Source: Marinobacterium zhoushanense
Lineage (GTDB): Bacteria; Pseudomonadota; Gammaproteobacteria; Pseudomonadales; Balneatricaceae
Assembly (NCBI RefSeq): GCF_014641945.1
Contig: NZ_BMIJ01000004.1
Location: 274,691-338,690, forward strand
Direction of reading: 5' to 3'
DNA: 64,000 bases
How positions within the stretch are numbered: the first letter of the stretch is position 1; the number at the start of each line of letters is the position of its first letter. The notes beneath the pieces are model-generated. The model searched no databases. It was not told the origin of the DNA and saw nothing but the letters and a program-made list of their open reading frames with translations. Of the stretch, positions 1 to 9,216 are shown piece by piece. The position numbers and the translations under genes were made by a program.

Positions 1-35
1 GGAGCAAAGCAAACCGCAGCCTTAATCTCCCTTCC

Positions 36-54
36 GGGCGGCCTACTGCCGCCC
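36..54. terminator. GC-rich hairpin at window start
   Basis: A perfect 7-bp stem GGGCGGC/GCCGCCC closes a 5-nt loop, followed by a C-rich stretch and TTTAAAA. It could end a gene lying before the window. The T-run is weak, so terminator function is a guess. The rest of 1-292 is AT-rich upstream sequence of the ATP-grasp gene with no recognisable gene. Confidence 0.35.
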
Positions 55-292
55 ACCCCCTTTAAAATTCATCACAACGAAGAAAAACAGGAAAAATTTT
101 CACTTAAAAAACTCATTTTTTGCTTGCTGCAAACGCGCTTCTGCCGTCCAATTGCGCCGCTCTCCTGCTGCCGTTACCAGCCTGCGCAGCGCACACTCAA
201 TATCGTGTAATACTAAAATCGATCACATAATTCTGCGCTCGACGATCCGATAGCTCCCGTCTCGGATGATTGCGCGTTGACAGGATAATGGT

Positions 293-1330
293 ATGAAAAT
301 CTGCTTTCTGATGTATCCCTGGGAACAGGTAAAACCCGATACCGACAGCACACTGCGCATGGTGCATGAAGCGGTTCAGCGCGGCCATACCGTGGCGATC
401 ACCTCACCGGCGAGTTTGACTATTCGAGAAAGCGTGGCCAGCGCCTTCTGCAATGTGTTCGCTAAAAAAAGCCGCGTAACGGATAATTTTTCCAGTTTTT
501 ACCGCAATGCGGAGTTTCGCCGCAGCCGCCTGCCCCTGGCCGGATTCGATGTCATTATTGTGCGACTCAATCCGCCGCTGGATACGATCATCCTCAATTT
601 CCTCGACTCGGTGCAGGACGATGTCTTCATCATGAACGACATCAACGGCATGCGCATTGCCAACAACAAGCTCTATACGGCTGCTTTCACCGGCCCCGCC
701 GCCAAATACATGCCGACAACCCATGTCTCGAAGAACCGCGACTATCTTGAGAAAGTGCTGCAGGAGTCGCCGGGGGATCGCATGATCCTGAAGCCACTCA
801 ACGGTTTCGGCGGCAAGGGCGTTATCGTGGTCGAAAAGAGCGCCCGACAGAGCTTCCGTTCGCTACTCGATTTCTATGTCGGCTCGGGTAGCAGCAGCAA
901 CTATGTCATCCTGCAGGAGTTTGTCGAAGGCGCCGAGAATGGCGACGTCCGCATTCTGATGCTCAACGGCGAGCCGATCGGGGCGATGCGCCGAATCCCG
1001 GATGAGAACGATGTGCGTTCGAACGTTCACGCCGGCGGACGCGTGGTCAAGCACACGCTGACCCGTGAAGATAAGGAACTCTGCCGCGCAATCGGCCCCA
1101 AGCTGGTTCGCGACGGCCTGTACTTTACCGGGCTGGATGTGATTAACGGCAAGTTGATAGAGGTGAACGTTATGGCACCTGGCGGTATTGTCCGTATCAA
1201 CAAGTTGAATCGTGTGCGCTTACAGCGTCAGGTACTGGACTTCGTCGAGAACGTGGTGGAAGCCAAAGCGCTTGTCGAGCGACAGAAGAACGCCTTCCGC
1301 CAGGCGATAGACGATGCAAACACTCTCTGA
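293..1330 (+). CDS. ATP-grasp ligase, glutathione synthetase-like
   Basis: This 345-residue protein resembles bacterial glutathione synthetase (GshB) along its whole length. It has the GshB-type N-terminus (MKICFLMYPWEQ, then DST), a glycine-rich ATP-binding loop GFGGKGVIVVEK near residue 170, and a C-terminal metal-binding segment around EVNVMAPGG, where GshB has E-N-x-S/N. It would join a carboxylate to an amine using ATP in the cytoplasm. It is about 30 residues longer than the E. coli enzyme. AGGA lies 7-8 nt before the ATG. The next gene overlaps its end by 17 bp, so the two are translationally coupled. Because the partner is a peptidase/amidohydrolase, its substrate may not be gamma-glutamylcysteine, and the symbol gshB is withheld. 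A second gshB elsewhere in the genome would support a specialised role. Confidence 0.8.
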   Translation: MKICFLMYPWEQVKPDTDSTLRMVHEAVQRGHTVAITSPASLTIRESVASAFCNVFAKKSRVTDNFSSFYRNAEFRRSRLPLAGFDVIIVRLNPPLDTIILNFLDSVQDDVFIMNDINGMRIANNKLYTAAFTGPAAKYMPTTHVSKNRDYLEKVLQESPGDRMILKPLNGFGGKGVIVVEKSARQSFRSLLDFYVGSGSSSNYVILQEFVEGAENGDVRILMLNGEPIGAMRRIPDENDVRSNVHAGGRVVKHTLTREDKELCRAIGPKLVRDGLYFTGLDVINGKLIEVNVMAPGGIVRINKLNRVRLQRQVLDFVENVVEAKALVERQKNAFRQAIDDANTL

Positions 1331-3296
1331 AGCCCGTTTACTCGAGCTGATCAGTCAGCGCCGCCCCGTGCATGCACGGATACGCGGCGCCGGCCTGCGG
1401 ATCCGCATCGATCATTATCTGCCGGTGGTGGCCTGCGTCCTGCACGCCGGCACCACTCTCCCAGATGACTATGGCGAGCGTCTTGCCGTTAACGACGAAC
1501 AGCGTCAGGCACTGGAGGAGCGCGGCTGCGAGCACCTTGCCGAGCTGATGCCGATCTCCATCATCCAGGAGGAGTCGCGGCTGGCCTGTGACCTGAACCA
1601 GCCGCTCAGTCACTGCTTACCTGAACATAGCGACGCCGGCGCCATCTGGCAGCGCCTCCCCACCAAACGGATGCGCGAACGAGCCGAGCGCAGTTATCGC
1701 CGTTTCTACCGTATCCTCGACGCCCTGATCGATATCCTGGAGAGCAAGGGCGACGCCTGCCTGGTGGTGGATCTGCACAGCCATACCCTGAGCAACCACT
1801 CGACAAGCCTGTTCCATATACCGACGGAGACCGGCGTACATGATGGAAAACAGCCACTCATCGAAGCGCTGTTAAAGCAGCTGGCGCGTGTAAAGCTGCC
1901 TCAGCTAACCACCAGCGTCAGCAGTGGGCCCGACAACGTGGAGAGCCACCAGCTCGCCAACGATATCGAAAGACGGCACGCCAACACCCGTGTGCTCAGT
2001 CTGGTAATTTCACCGATCTTTCGCGAGCCGAAAAGTGGTGCCGTATACCCCATACTGACGGAAGCACTGGCCAGCGCACTGCATGAGGCGCTGCTCAATA
2101 CCGCCGCTCACCATGCCCATCAGCACTCCGGACGACCGGTAAACGTGCATGACCTGCTGCCTGACCGCCTGCCGTCGGAGGTGCTGAAGATCGACCGGGC
2201 GTTGAAAAAGCTTGCCCGCGGCCTGGAAACCCTGCTGTACATCAACCCGATCAACCTGAGTGCGGAACAGAGGCGCTTCCAACGCAGTAACGGACGTTAT
2301 GCACCCGAATTCCGCTATCGCCCGTTGCGGATCGACCCTTTTGCACATCGGGAGAAACTCTACCGTTTGCCGGTGGATACGATTCGCGATCCTGCCCTGC
2401 GCCAGCTTTATCGCGAAGCGATCGATGCCCTGGCTCAGCGTATCGACCTACTGGTCAGCATCGGCAGCGAGCGCTTCCTGTACAACTCGTTACGCTACTA
2501 CGGTGAGCCTGACGACATTGATCTGGCCAACGCCCGCTTCCTGCTGCACGCCGCCGAGCGCCAACAGGAACAACAGCAGAAAAGCTGCAGTGCCGAGCAG
2601 ATGCTGGAGTTTTTCAGCCGCCGTGCCCGGGAGTGGGGCCTGCACTGTCGCACGGAACTCTCAGACCGAATACTCGCCGCCGCCATGGTATCAAGCGGGC
2701 GCAACGCACTACTGGTGAGACGCGACGCACGGGTAACGGAGTCAGAGATGCAGGCGCTGGCTCACCATGAGCTCGGCATCCACATGGTGACAACGTTAAA
2801 CGCCCGCCGCCAACCTCTGCAGATATTCAGTCTCGGCCTCCCCGGTAACACCCATGCGCAGGAGGGGCTGGCCATACTGAGCGAATACCTCTGCGGCCAC
2901 CTGACTCTCGGCCGTTTGAAAACGCTGGCGTTAAGGGTGATCGCCGTACACCAGATGCTCCACCATAACGACCTGCGCCGCACCTGGCGTACGCTAACGG
3001 AGGACTATGGCTGCAGCCCGGATGAGGCGTTCAGCATCAGCGCCCGCGTGCATCGTGGCGGTGGTTTTACCAAGGACCATCTCTATCTCAGCGGCTTTCG
3101 CGAAGCGTTGCGACTGTACCAGCAAGGTGATATTTCGGCGCTGCTGATCGGCAAAACCGGATTCAGCTACCTTCCACTGCTGCAGGAACTGCTGGCCCGA
3201 GGCTTGCTCCAGCCGCCCGAGTATCAGGCCCCTGCACTGACTGCGCCAGTGGAGAGCCACCCAGAGATAGACTACCTGGTGCGCAGCATCCGTTAG
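1314..3296 (+). CDS. N-formylglutamate amidohydrolase-like / DUF1704 'QEGLA' metallopeptidase fusion
   Basis: This 660-residue protein has two parts. Residues about 80-270 resemble N-formylglutamate amidohydrolase, with an early ACDLNQP segment and a VDLHSHT metal-ligand motif. Residues about 330-660 are a DUF1704 domain, the family annotated as 'flavohemoglobin expression-modulating QEGLA motif protein'. The HExxxH zinc site HELGIH is at 485-490 and QEGLA is at 516-520, the likely third ligand region. The human DUF1704 member MATCAP uses HExxxH to remove C-terminal tyrosine from tubulin, so peptidase activity is a reasonable inference. No signal peptide is visible, so it should be cytoplasmic. 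It overlaps the upstream ATP-grasp gene by 17 bp, and a hairpin follows it at 3325. Confidence 0.85.
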   Translation: MQTLSEARLLELISQRRPVHARIRGAGLRIRIDHYLPVVACVLHAGTTLPDDYGERLAVNDEQRQALEERGCEHLAELMPISIIQEESRLACDLNQPLSHCLPEHSDAGAIWQRLPTKRMRERAERSYRRFYRILDALIDILESKGDACLVVDLHSHTLSNHSTSLFHIPTETGVHDGKQPLIEALLKQLARVKLPQLTTSVSSGPDNVESHQLANDIERRHANTRVLSLVISPIFREPKSGAVYPILTEALASALHEALLNTAAHHAHQHSGRPVNVHDLLPDRLPSEVLKIDRALKKLARGLETLLYINPINLSAEQRRFQRSNGRYAPEFRYRPLRIDPFAHREKLYRLPVDTIRDPALRQLYREAIDALAQRIDLLVSIGSERFLYNSLRYYGEPDDIDLANARFLLHAAERQQEQQQKSCSAEQMLEFFSRRAREWGLHCRTELSDRILAAAMVSSGRNALLVRRDARVTESEMQALAHHELGIHMVTTLNARRQPLQIFSLGLPGNTHAQEGLAILSEYLCGHLTLGRLKTLALRVIAVHQMLHHNDLRRTWRTLTEDYGCSPDEAFSISARVHRGGGFTKDHLYLSGFREALRLYQQGDISALLIGKTGFSYLPLLQELLARGLLQPPEYQAPALTAPVESHPEIDYLVRSIR

Positions 3297-3324
3297 GCAC
3301 GCAACTGAACACGCCAACAAAGAG

Positions 3325-3346
3325 AAAGGTCGCCAAGGCGACCTTT
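3325..3346 (+). terminator. Terminator-like hairpin after DUF1704 gene
   Basis: A perfect 10-bp inverted repeat AAAGGTCGCC/GGCGACCTTT with a 2-nt centre starts 29 nt after the stop codon. The second arm ends in TTT followed by ATAAT, so it may act as a terminator for the two-gene operon. Confidence 0.6.
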
Positions 3347-3697
3347 ATAATGCATTTCACGTTGAACTTGGGAAGGGATACATAACATATCAAGCTGGCA
3401 CACACTGGACCGGTGCCAGATCCATCAACGCCCACTGACAGTGGTGCTCCGGCACACCCAATCTGGAGCGGACTATCAGTTGACTGCAACCAAGATGAAC
3501 GCCAGCTGAACGGAATACCGAACCGGTTCCGGCTCAAGCGCCGTGCGTCATCCCTTCAATCCGATTTAGTTAAAGCACTGTTTTACCGGCCTGCAATTTT
3601 AGCAGCAGGGTCAACAGCCTCAACAAGCGTGCTAGAATGGCAACAAAGCTGCGCCAGGGTGCGGCATGGCTACGAATCTGCAGAAGAACGATCAAGT
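3347..3697 (+). other. Non-coding leader region of the response regulator
   Basis: About 350 bases without a convincing gene. The response regulator frame stays open upstream to 3413, but the added residues are low-complexity and lie outside the receiver fold. TGTGCTAGAATGG near 3630 could hold a -10-like element (TAGAAT). No clear -35 was seen. Confidence 0.5.
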
Positions 3698-4495
3698 ATG
3701 AACATCGACGATCTACTGGTACAGGTTATCGAACCATCCAGGGTGCAACGCCATATCATCATCGAAAGCCTGCGCCAGCTGGGGATCCACGATATCGAGG
3801 ATTTTGAGTCTGCCGAACCGGCTTTGGAGCGCATGCAGTCGGTCAAGCCCGATATCGTCATGTCGTCCATGCACCTACCCGACATGACCGGCACCGAGCT
3901 GGTGTCAAAGATGCGCGAAAGCCCCGATCTGTCTGAGATCACCTTTCTGCTGGTATCGACCGAAACGCACTACCGTTATCTCGAGCCCATACGTCAGGCG
4001 GGCGCTATCGCAATACTTCCCAAACCTTTCAGTCGAAACGATCTAATGCGTGCGCTGCAGAGCACCATGCACTATATCAACGACCGGCAGCACGAAGAGG
4101 ACGACGACCTGTTCGACGATATGCGGGTGTTGCTGGTGGATGACAGCGCCCTGTCGCGCAAGTTCGTGCATCAGGTACTGACCGCCGCCGGCATACAGAA
4201 CATCGTTGAAGCTCAGGATGGTGCAGAGGCATTACAGTGCTTGGCTGAACAGTCCTTCGACCTGGTCATATCGGACTACAACATGCCCAACATCGACGGT
4301 TTGGAGCTGGTGGATCATATCCGCAACCACAGCACTCAGCCAACCGTACCGGTGATGATGATCACCTCAGAGCAGAACAGCAGCCGGCTGGCCGCGATCC
4401 AAAGCGCCGGCGTTTCGGCACTGTGCAGCAAGCCTCTGTCCTACGATATGGTCAAGCAGCTCATCCAGCAGCTGGTGGCCGACCGCGACCTGTAA
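3698..4495 (+). CDS. Tandem-receiver response regulator with degenerate first receiver
   Basis: This 265-residue protein is two CheY-like receiver domains and no output domain. The second (from about residue 140) is canonical: VDDS acidic pair, phospho-acceptor Asp193 in ISDYNMPN, MITSE and CSKPL. The first (residues 6-125) has Ser57 at the acceptor position in MSSMHLPD, and Ile-Glu instead of Asp-Asp in the acidic pocket, but keeps the LPKPF lysine. It is therefore probably a pseudo-receiver. The start at 3698 was chosen because it sits right before the first receiver. An upstream in-frame start would add 95 unsupported residues. It faces a chemoreceptor gene, so a chemotaxis role is plausible. 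Confidence 0.85.
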   Translation: MNIDDLLVQVIEPSRVQRHIIIESLRQLGIHDIEDFESAEPALERMQSVKPDIVMSSMHLPDMTGTELVSKMRESPDLSEITFLLVSTETHYRYLEPIRQAGAIAILPKPFSRNDLMRALQSTMHYINDRQHEEDDDLFDDMRVLLVDDSALSRKFVHQVLTAAGIQNIVEAQDGAEALQCLAEQSFDLVISDYNMPNIDGLELVDHIRNHSTQPTVPVMMITSEQNSSRLAAIQSAGVSALCSKPLSYDMVKQLIQQLVADRDL

Positions 4496-4500
4496 AACGC

Positions 4501-4524
4501 AACAGCCACCCGAGGGTGGCTGTT
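4501..4524. terminator. Bidirectional hairpin between response regulator and chemoreceptor
   Basis: An 11-bp perfect stem AACAGCCACCC/GGGTGGCTGTT lies between two convergent genes, 6 nt after the regulator stop codon. No long T-run follows on either side. Confidence 0.6.
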
Positions 4525-4554
4525 GCTGTTGCTTTCAGCAGTGTTTAAAGCTGG

Positions 4555-6354
4555 CTATTTGCCCTCATCGAGCAATCGCTGGGGATCAAAACCCATGATC
4601 AGTGCGCCCCAGTGCTGGCCGTTCAGATAGAGCGGGATCGACAGATCGTTCAACACCTCACCGGTATCACGGATGAAGGTCTGCATCAGGAAGGGCGCCG
4701 TGTGGCTTGCACGGCGTTTCTCGGCGCGGTTGCCGGCAAAAATACGCTTGTTTCGGCACTGCACATTATCGACCTCGAAGTTTCCGGAGATCGGCTTCGA
4801 TACCTTGGTATGATGCGCCGGGGCGTAGCCGTTGCGATCAACAGCGATGGCATAGATGAAATCCGGTCGCTGCTGTATAAAACTGTCGAACAGCGGACGC
4901 AGCATCTGCTCGTAGGCCTGGGTATAACCCACTTCAAACTGTTCCGGGCTGCGCCCCTCATTGATTCGGCGATAGTTATGATCGAACAGATTCAGGCCCC
5001 GGGACTGCAACTGCTCGAGCGCCGCCGTCGTTTGCTGCGCCCACTTACGACCGGTCAGAATCATATCTTCGAAGCCGCCGAAGCCGATGATAAAGCGCGA
5101 CAACAGCTCCTGCGTTTCCTCGGTAGAGAGTTCAAGGCGTTCGGAATAGGACAGCGACTGCTCCATCTCGGTCTTGATACCCGCCGAAAGCTCGGTGATC
5201 TGAGCAACGTGGCTATGCGACTCTTTATTGGTATAAGAGAGTTCATCGATCGCCGCACTGATACCCGCCAACTGGGAGTTCACCTCCTCGAAATCATGCA
5301 CCAGGCGCTGGAACTGTTCGCTGGTATCACCGATAAACTTCTCGGTACTTTCAATACCGTCAAGAATCTCGCGCGCGGCCTCTCTGGTATTGCCCACCAG
5401 CTTTGCCATCTGGCCGATATTGGTATCGATTTCGGTGGTCGCCTCGCTTACCTTCTGCGACAGGTTACGTACCTCGTCAGCCACCACCGAGAACCCGCGC
5501 CCCGCATCGCCAGCACGCGCCGCCTCAATGGAGGCATTCAGTGCCAACAGGTTGGTCTGCTCGGAGAAATCCTGCACCATCGACAGGATACGGGTGATGT
5601 TTTCGGAGTTTTGCCCCAGTGATGTCACTGTTTCCTGGAAGTTTCCGGCCAGTTGGCGGATAGAGCCGATCTGCTCGAGTACGGTATGCAGCTCCTGATT
5701 TGAGGACCTTACCTCCTCCATATTGGTGCTGTTCTGCTCGTTGATCCTCAGCGTTGTACCGGCGATCTCATCGATCGCCTGGGTCGCTTCACTGCTGGAC
5801 TGGAACACCAGTTGCGCCTGCTCCTCCTGAGTATGCGCAGAGCCCTGTGCCTCTATCACCACCTTTTGCAGCCGCTTGGCACTGACCGAGACGTTGACCG
5901 AACGGCGACGGGTTTCAGCGATAATCCGCTTCAGGTTTTCCGAGAATTCGTTGTAGGCCCGCGCCATTTCCGATATCTCGTCGTAGGTGTAATCGGGAAG
6001 AGTGGCCGAAATATCGCCATCCTTCTCACTGATCGCCTTCAGCACTGCGGTAATTTCGCGTATCGGGCGCAGGAACAGGTGGCGCATGAAGAAGATGGTG
6101 CCGATGCCGGCGAGCACTGCAAAGCTGATCGTCGCCAGTGCGTAGAACCAGAAATTATCGAGGGATCCACTCAGACTCGCCAACTGTTCCGGATCGATCC
6201 CTGCCTTACCCAGCGCCTCCCTGATCTTGCCCGCATAGACAGTCCCCAGTATCACCAGCGCTACGTGCGGCAGCAACAGGAACAGGACATTGCCTACGAT
6301 CTTTTTGGTCAGAGAGTTGAACAGTGCTCTTTCTATCGCCGTATATAAGCCCAT
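4555..6354 (-). CDS. Methyl-accepting chemotaxis protein with C-terminal sensor-like module
   Basis: This 599-residue chemoreceptor has two N-terminal membrane segments (about 20-42 and 68-91) separated by only a short periplasmic loop. A HAMP region follows at about 92-145, then a long methylated helical signalling domain with the hairpin tip [20 protein letters not shown] near residue 275. Beyond residue about 440 lies an extra cytoplasmic domain of roughly 150 residues containing [19 protein letters not shown] and a final [19 protein letters not shown]. This resembles the Cache-like module appended to some receptors. The small external loop suggests that sensing is internal, as in energy or redox taxis. 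No pentapeptide CheR tether is seen at the C-terminus. Confidence 0.9.
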   Translation of the reverse strand: MGLYTAIERALFNSLTKKIVGNVLFLLLPHVALVILGTVYAGKIREALGKAGIDPEQLASLSGSLDNFWFYALATISFAVLAGIGTIFFMRHLFLRPIREITAVLKAISEKDGDISATLPDYTYDEISEMARAYNEFSENLKRIIAETRRRSVNVSVSAKRLQKVVIEAQGSAHTQEEQAQLVFQSSSEATQAIDEIAGTTLRINEQNSTNMEEVRSSNQELHTVLEQIGSIRQLAGNFQETVTSLGQNSENITRILSMVQDFSEQTNLLALNASIEAARAGDAGRGFSVVADEVRNLSQKVSEATTEIDTNIGQMAKLVGNTREAAREILDGIESTEKFIGDTSEQFQRLVHDFEEVNSQLAGISAAIDELSYTNKESHSHVAQITELSAGIKTEMEQSLSYSERLELSTEETQELLSRFIIGFGGFEDMILTGRKWAQQTTAALEQLQSRGLNLFDHNYRRINEGRSPEQFEVGYTQAYEQMLRPLFDSFIQQRPDFIYAIAVDRNGYAPAHHTKVSKPISGNFEVDNVQCRNKRIFAGNRAEKRRASHTAPFLMQTFIRDTGEVLNDLSIPLYLNGQHWGALIMGFDPQRLLDEGK

Positions 6355-6508
6355 TGCCTTCTCGATCTCTTACGCCAGATGGCTGACCATCGGCAGATGA
6401 TTTTTCTAGTTATAGTAGCGTCGTTTTTCGAGGACACTCCTTATCCTATTACGCCAGTGAGATGGTCGCGCCTAAGGTGTGCTAACCACAACCCTCCAAA
6501 AGTCTAAT

Positions 6509-7207
6509 TCACCACATCAAATAGGGGTACGCGGTTGAAAGAGCGCTCCTGTATTGACGATAGTCAGGACAATGACGGGCCACCAGCGCCCAGAACCCTC
6601 GTCCGTGGTTCATTTCGGCGAGATGGCAGAGTTCATGAATCAGTACGTAATCTCGTTGCTCCGGCGGCAGATGCAGCAGCCGCCAGTTCAATGCAATCTC
6701 GCCACGCGCATTGCACTGCCCCCATTTGCGACGGTAATCACGAATCTGTACCGAACTCGGCGTCAAACCGCACTGCTCGCCAAGCTCGCCGCAGCGCGCT
6801 ACAAGACGCTGCCCGGCCCGCTTAACCATCCACTGCTTGAGCAAGTCACGGGCGGCGTCAGTCTCATCCCGTCTGACCCGGCTGGACAGGGTTAGCTGCA
6901 GATGCCTATCCGCAATTGCCACTTCGGAGGTAGCACCTCGGCACCAGCCCAGAGTGTACGCCAGCCCTTCCAGTGCAATACGCCCGCCCTGCTCAATCAC
7001 GACGGCATGGCGCTCAAGCGCCTGAGTCTGGGTTTCCAGTCTCGGCACAATCCAGTCGGCTTTACTGCGTACCCAGCTCTCGACCCACCCAGCGTCGGCA
7101 AGGGCCGGTACTCTCACCTCGACACGCCCCATATCCACCATCAGCGATGCGGTGCGACGGCGGCGACTACGCACCACTTGATAGCTGAATGGCAACTCTG
7201 CCGCCAT
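6509..7207 (-). CDS. YgjP/DUF45-type metallopeptidase
   Basis: This 232-residue protein belongs to the YgjP-like (DUF45, M48-related) metallopeptidase family. The zinc motif HELCHLAEMNHGRGFW near residue 190 gives HExxH followed by a later histidine, and the segment WGQCNARGEIALNWRLLHLP before it is family-typical. No signal peptide is visible. Its start codon directly abuts the tgpA stop, so it is the last gene of the moxR, DUF58, tgpA, ygjP operon. Its substrate is unknown. YgjP-type genes are not a constant part of the MoxR/TgpA operon. Confidence 0.85.
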   Translation of the reverse strand: MAAELPFSYQVVRSRRRRTASLMVDMGRVEVRVPALADAGWVESWVRSKADWIVPRLETQTQALERHAVVIEQGGRIALEGLAYTLGWCRGATSEVAIADRHLQLTLSSRVRRDETDAARDLLKQWMVKRAGQRLVARCGELGEQCGLTPSSVQIRDYRRKWGQCNARGEIALNWRLLHLPPEQRDYVLIHELCHLAEMNHGRGFWALVARHCPDYRQYRSALSTAYPYLMW

Positions 7208-9211
7208 CTATTTACCCCTATCCTCAGCATCGACGCGGCGCACAGTACGCAACGCGCGATAACAATCATTTATAGCGGCCAGCAGGTCGCGTCTTTGAGT
7301 ACTCTTGCCGGCATAGCGAACAGCCTCGTCCTGGCGCGCCAGCGACTCCATACCGGCGCTCAACTCCGGATACTCCGTCACCACCCGTATGGCATACCTT
7401 TGCAAGGTTTCGTCGGTCCGCCGCGGAATGCCCAAACGCTCAAGCCGCGATATCAAACGCTGTAAGGCTCGGTCAATAGGGTCCTTGGGCTTGGCGCGGC
7501 GCCCCTTGAGCTGCATCCAGGCCATGACCAGCATGACCGAGGCGAACGGGAGCAATAGCGCAAACACCATTTTCAGCATACTGACCTGTCCCATCAACCC
7601 TGCCAGTAGCTCCATCTGCTGACCCTGATAGTTCAGCACCCAGCGATGCCAGTTGAAGTTCAACGCCTCTATCTGTCGGCGCAGATCGACAAGCCAGCCA
7701 CTACCACCAAACCGCCAGCGCGCCAGGGGCGTATCGGCGAGAAACGCCGGATCCCCGGCGAACACCCGATCGGCGGTTTCTACGATACGCTCGGGCGATA
7801 CCGCTGCAGTTGGATCAATACGCACCCATCCCCTATTTTCTATCCAGTATTCGACCCAGGCATGCGCCTCGTATTGACGGACCGTGATATAGCGCTCGTA
7901 GGGGTTCCACTCCCCGCCCTGATAACCACCCACGACCCGTGCCGGTACACCGATGCTACGCAGCAGAAACGCCAACGCTCCGGCATAATGCCCGCAGAAG
8001 CCCTGCTGGGTATCGAACAGAAATCGATCGATCGGCTCCTGCCCCAGTGGCGGCGGGGTCAGTGTATAGGTGAAAGAACGGCTGAACTGCCTCAACACGA
8101 TAGCGACAAATCGCTCCGGGTTCTGATCTGCCTCCTGCCACCACTGTTCTGCAACTTCTCGACTGCGCTGATTTCCCTCGTTGGGCAGTTGCAGGTAGGC
8201 CGAGCGTTCCCGCTCCGACAATATCGGCTGCAACCGATACTCAAGCGCCGACCTCAAGCGGTAGTGCAGCCGCCTATCCACGCTGCGTACCGAATATAGC
8301 GTCTGTCCGGGGCCGAAACGCATCCCCTGGGGCGCCGACAAGGGCTGATCCAGCGCTACCAACCAGTTGCGATTGGAGGGTTCATAGACCACCTCATAGC
8401 TGAGCGACCTGCGTATCTGAGCCAATGTTTCCGCCCCTAGGTACCGGTGCTCATAGTCGCCTGGAACTCTCCAGCTACGACCGTCAAACTCACTGTAGAT
8501 CAGCGAGCGCCAGTAACGCTGGGCGGGGCCCGGTACCTCACCGTCGAATCTGACCCTGAACGCCAACTCTGCCGATTTCGTCAGCTGCGAGATGTCACCC
8601 GGGGCCAGGGTATCGGAAAGCCCGGACAGTGCACGCTGCTGATTCATGGATACCGACCAGAGCGGCCCGATCCTCGGGAACAGGATGAACAAAACCAACA
8701 TCAGCGGCAATGAGAGCGATACCAGGCGCAACGAACGCTTTAGCGGCCGGATCAGATCGGTCCGCAGAGGGTCCTGATAGATACTATTCAGGGCGGCGAC
8801 CACCAGCACAACATTGAGCAGGGCGTAGAGTGCCATGGCGATACTCTGGTGGTACAGGAACGCGGTGGCGCAGACGAAAAGGGCTACGTAGAGCAGCACC
8901 AGCGCATCGCGACGATGGTAGATCTCGACCATCTTCAGCGCCAACCCCGCCACCAGCAGTGCCACGGTTGCATCCATGCCGGTTTCGCGACTGAAGCTGA
9001 GCAGCAAGCCAGCCGCCACGACCAGGATCAACAGCAGCTTCACTGACCAGTGTGGCAACGGCCAACGCCCGGTATGAATCATCAAGCGGACCGCCGGGGT
9101 AGCAAGGCAGAGCCCTATCAGCCAAAACGGCAGCCAGGCCAGATGAGGGATCACAACGCCCGCAAATGCGATCAACTGCCATATCACAGCAGCGCGGCTG
9201 ATCTGTCGCAT
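7208..9211 (-). CDS. tgpA: TgpA-type membrane transglutaminase-like protein
   Basis: This 667-residue integral membrane protein has a DUF3488 N-terminal block of about six membrane helices (residues 8-195) and a periplasmic transglutaminase-like domain. The catalytic triad is visible as Cys in TQQGFCGHYAG, His in YEAHAWVEYW and Asp in RIDPTA (about 400-470). A last membrane helix follows at about 555-575, then a cytoplasmic tail. It matches Pseudomonas TgpA in length and plan, an essential protein of unresolved reaction. It starts 5 bp after the DUF58 stop and is the third gene of a MoxR operon, which probably supplies chaperone-like assembly factors. Confidence 0.9.
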   Translation of the reverse strand: MRQISRAAVIWQLIAFAGVVIPHLAWLPFWLIGLCLATPAVRLMIHTGRWPLPHWSVKLLLILVVAAGLLLSFSRETGMDATVALLVAGLALKMVEIYHRRDALVLLYVALFVCATAFLYHQSIAMALYALLNVVLVVAALNSIYQDPLRTDLIRPLKRSLRLVSLSLPLMLVLFILFPRIGPLWSVSMNQQRALSGLSDTLAPGDISQLTKSAELAFRVRFDGEVPGPAQRYWRSLIYSEFDGRSWRVPGDYEHRYLGAETLAQIRRSLSYEVVYEPSNRNWLVALDQPLSAPQGMRFGPGQTLYSVRSVDRRLHYRLRSALEYRLQPILSERERSAYLQLPNEGNQRSREVAEQWWQEADQNPERFVAIVLRQFSRSFTYTLTPPPLGQEPIDRFLFDTQQGFCGHYAGALAFLLRSIGVPARVVGGYQGGEWNPYERYITVRQYEAHAWVEYWIENRGWVRIDPTAAVSPERIVETADRVFAGDPAFLADTPLARWRFGGSGWLVDLRRQIEALNFNWHRWVLNYQGQQMELLAGLMGQVSMLKMVFALLLPFASVMLVMAWMQLKGRRAKPKDPIDRALQRLISRLERLGIPRRTDETLQRYAIRVVTEYPELSAGMESLARQDEAVRYAGKSTQRRDLLAAINDCYRALRTVRRVDAEDRGK

Positions 9212-9216
9212 GACCT

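Noticed and set aside
3413..3697. N-terminal extension of the response regulator
   Set aside because: The extra 95 residues lie outside the receiver fold and have low-complexity composition. The ATG at 3698 fits the domain start.
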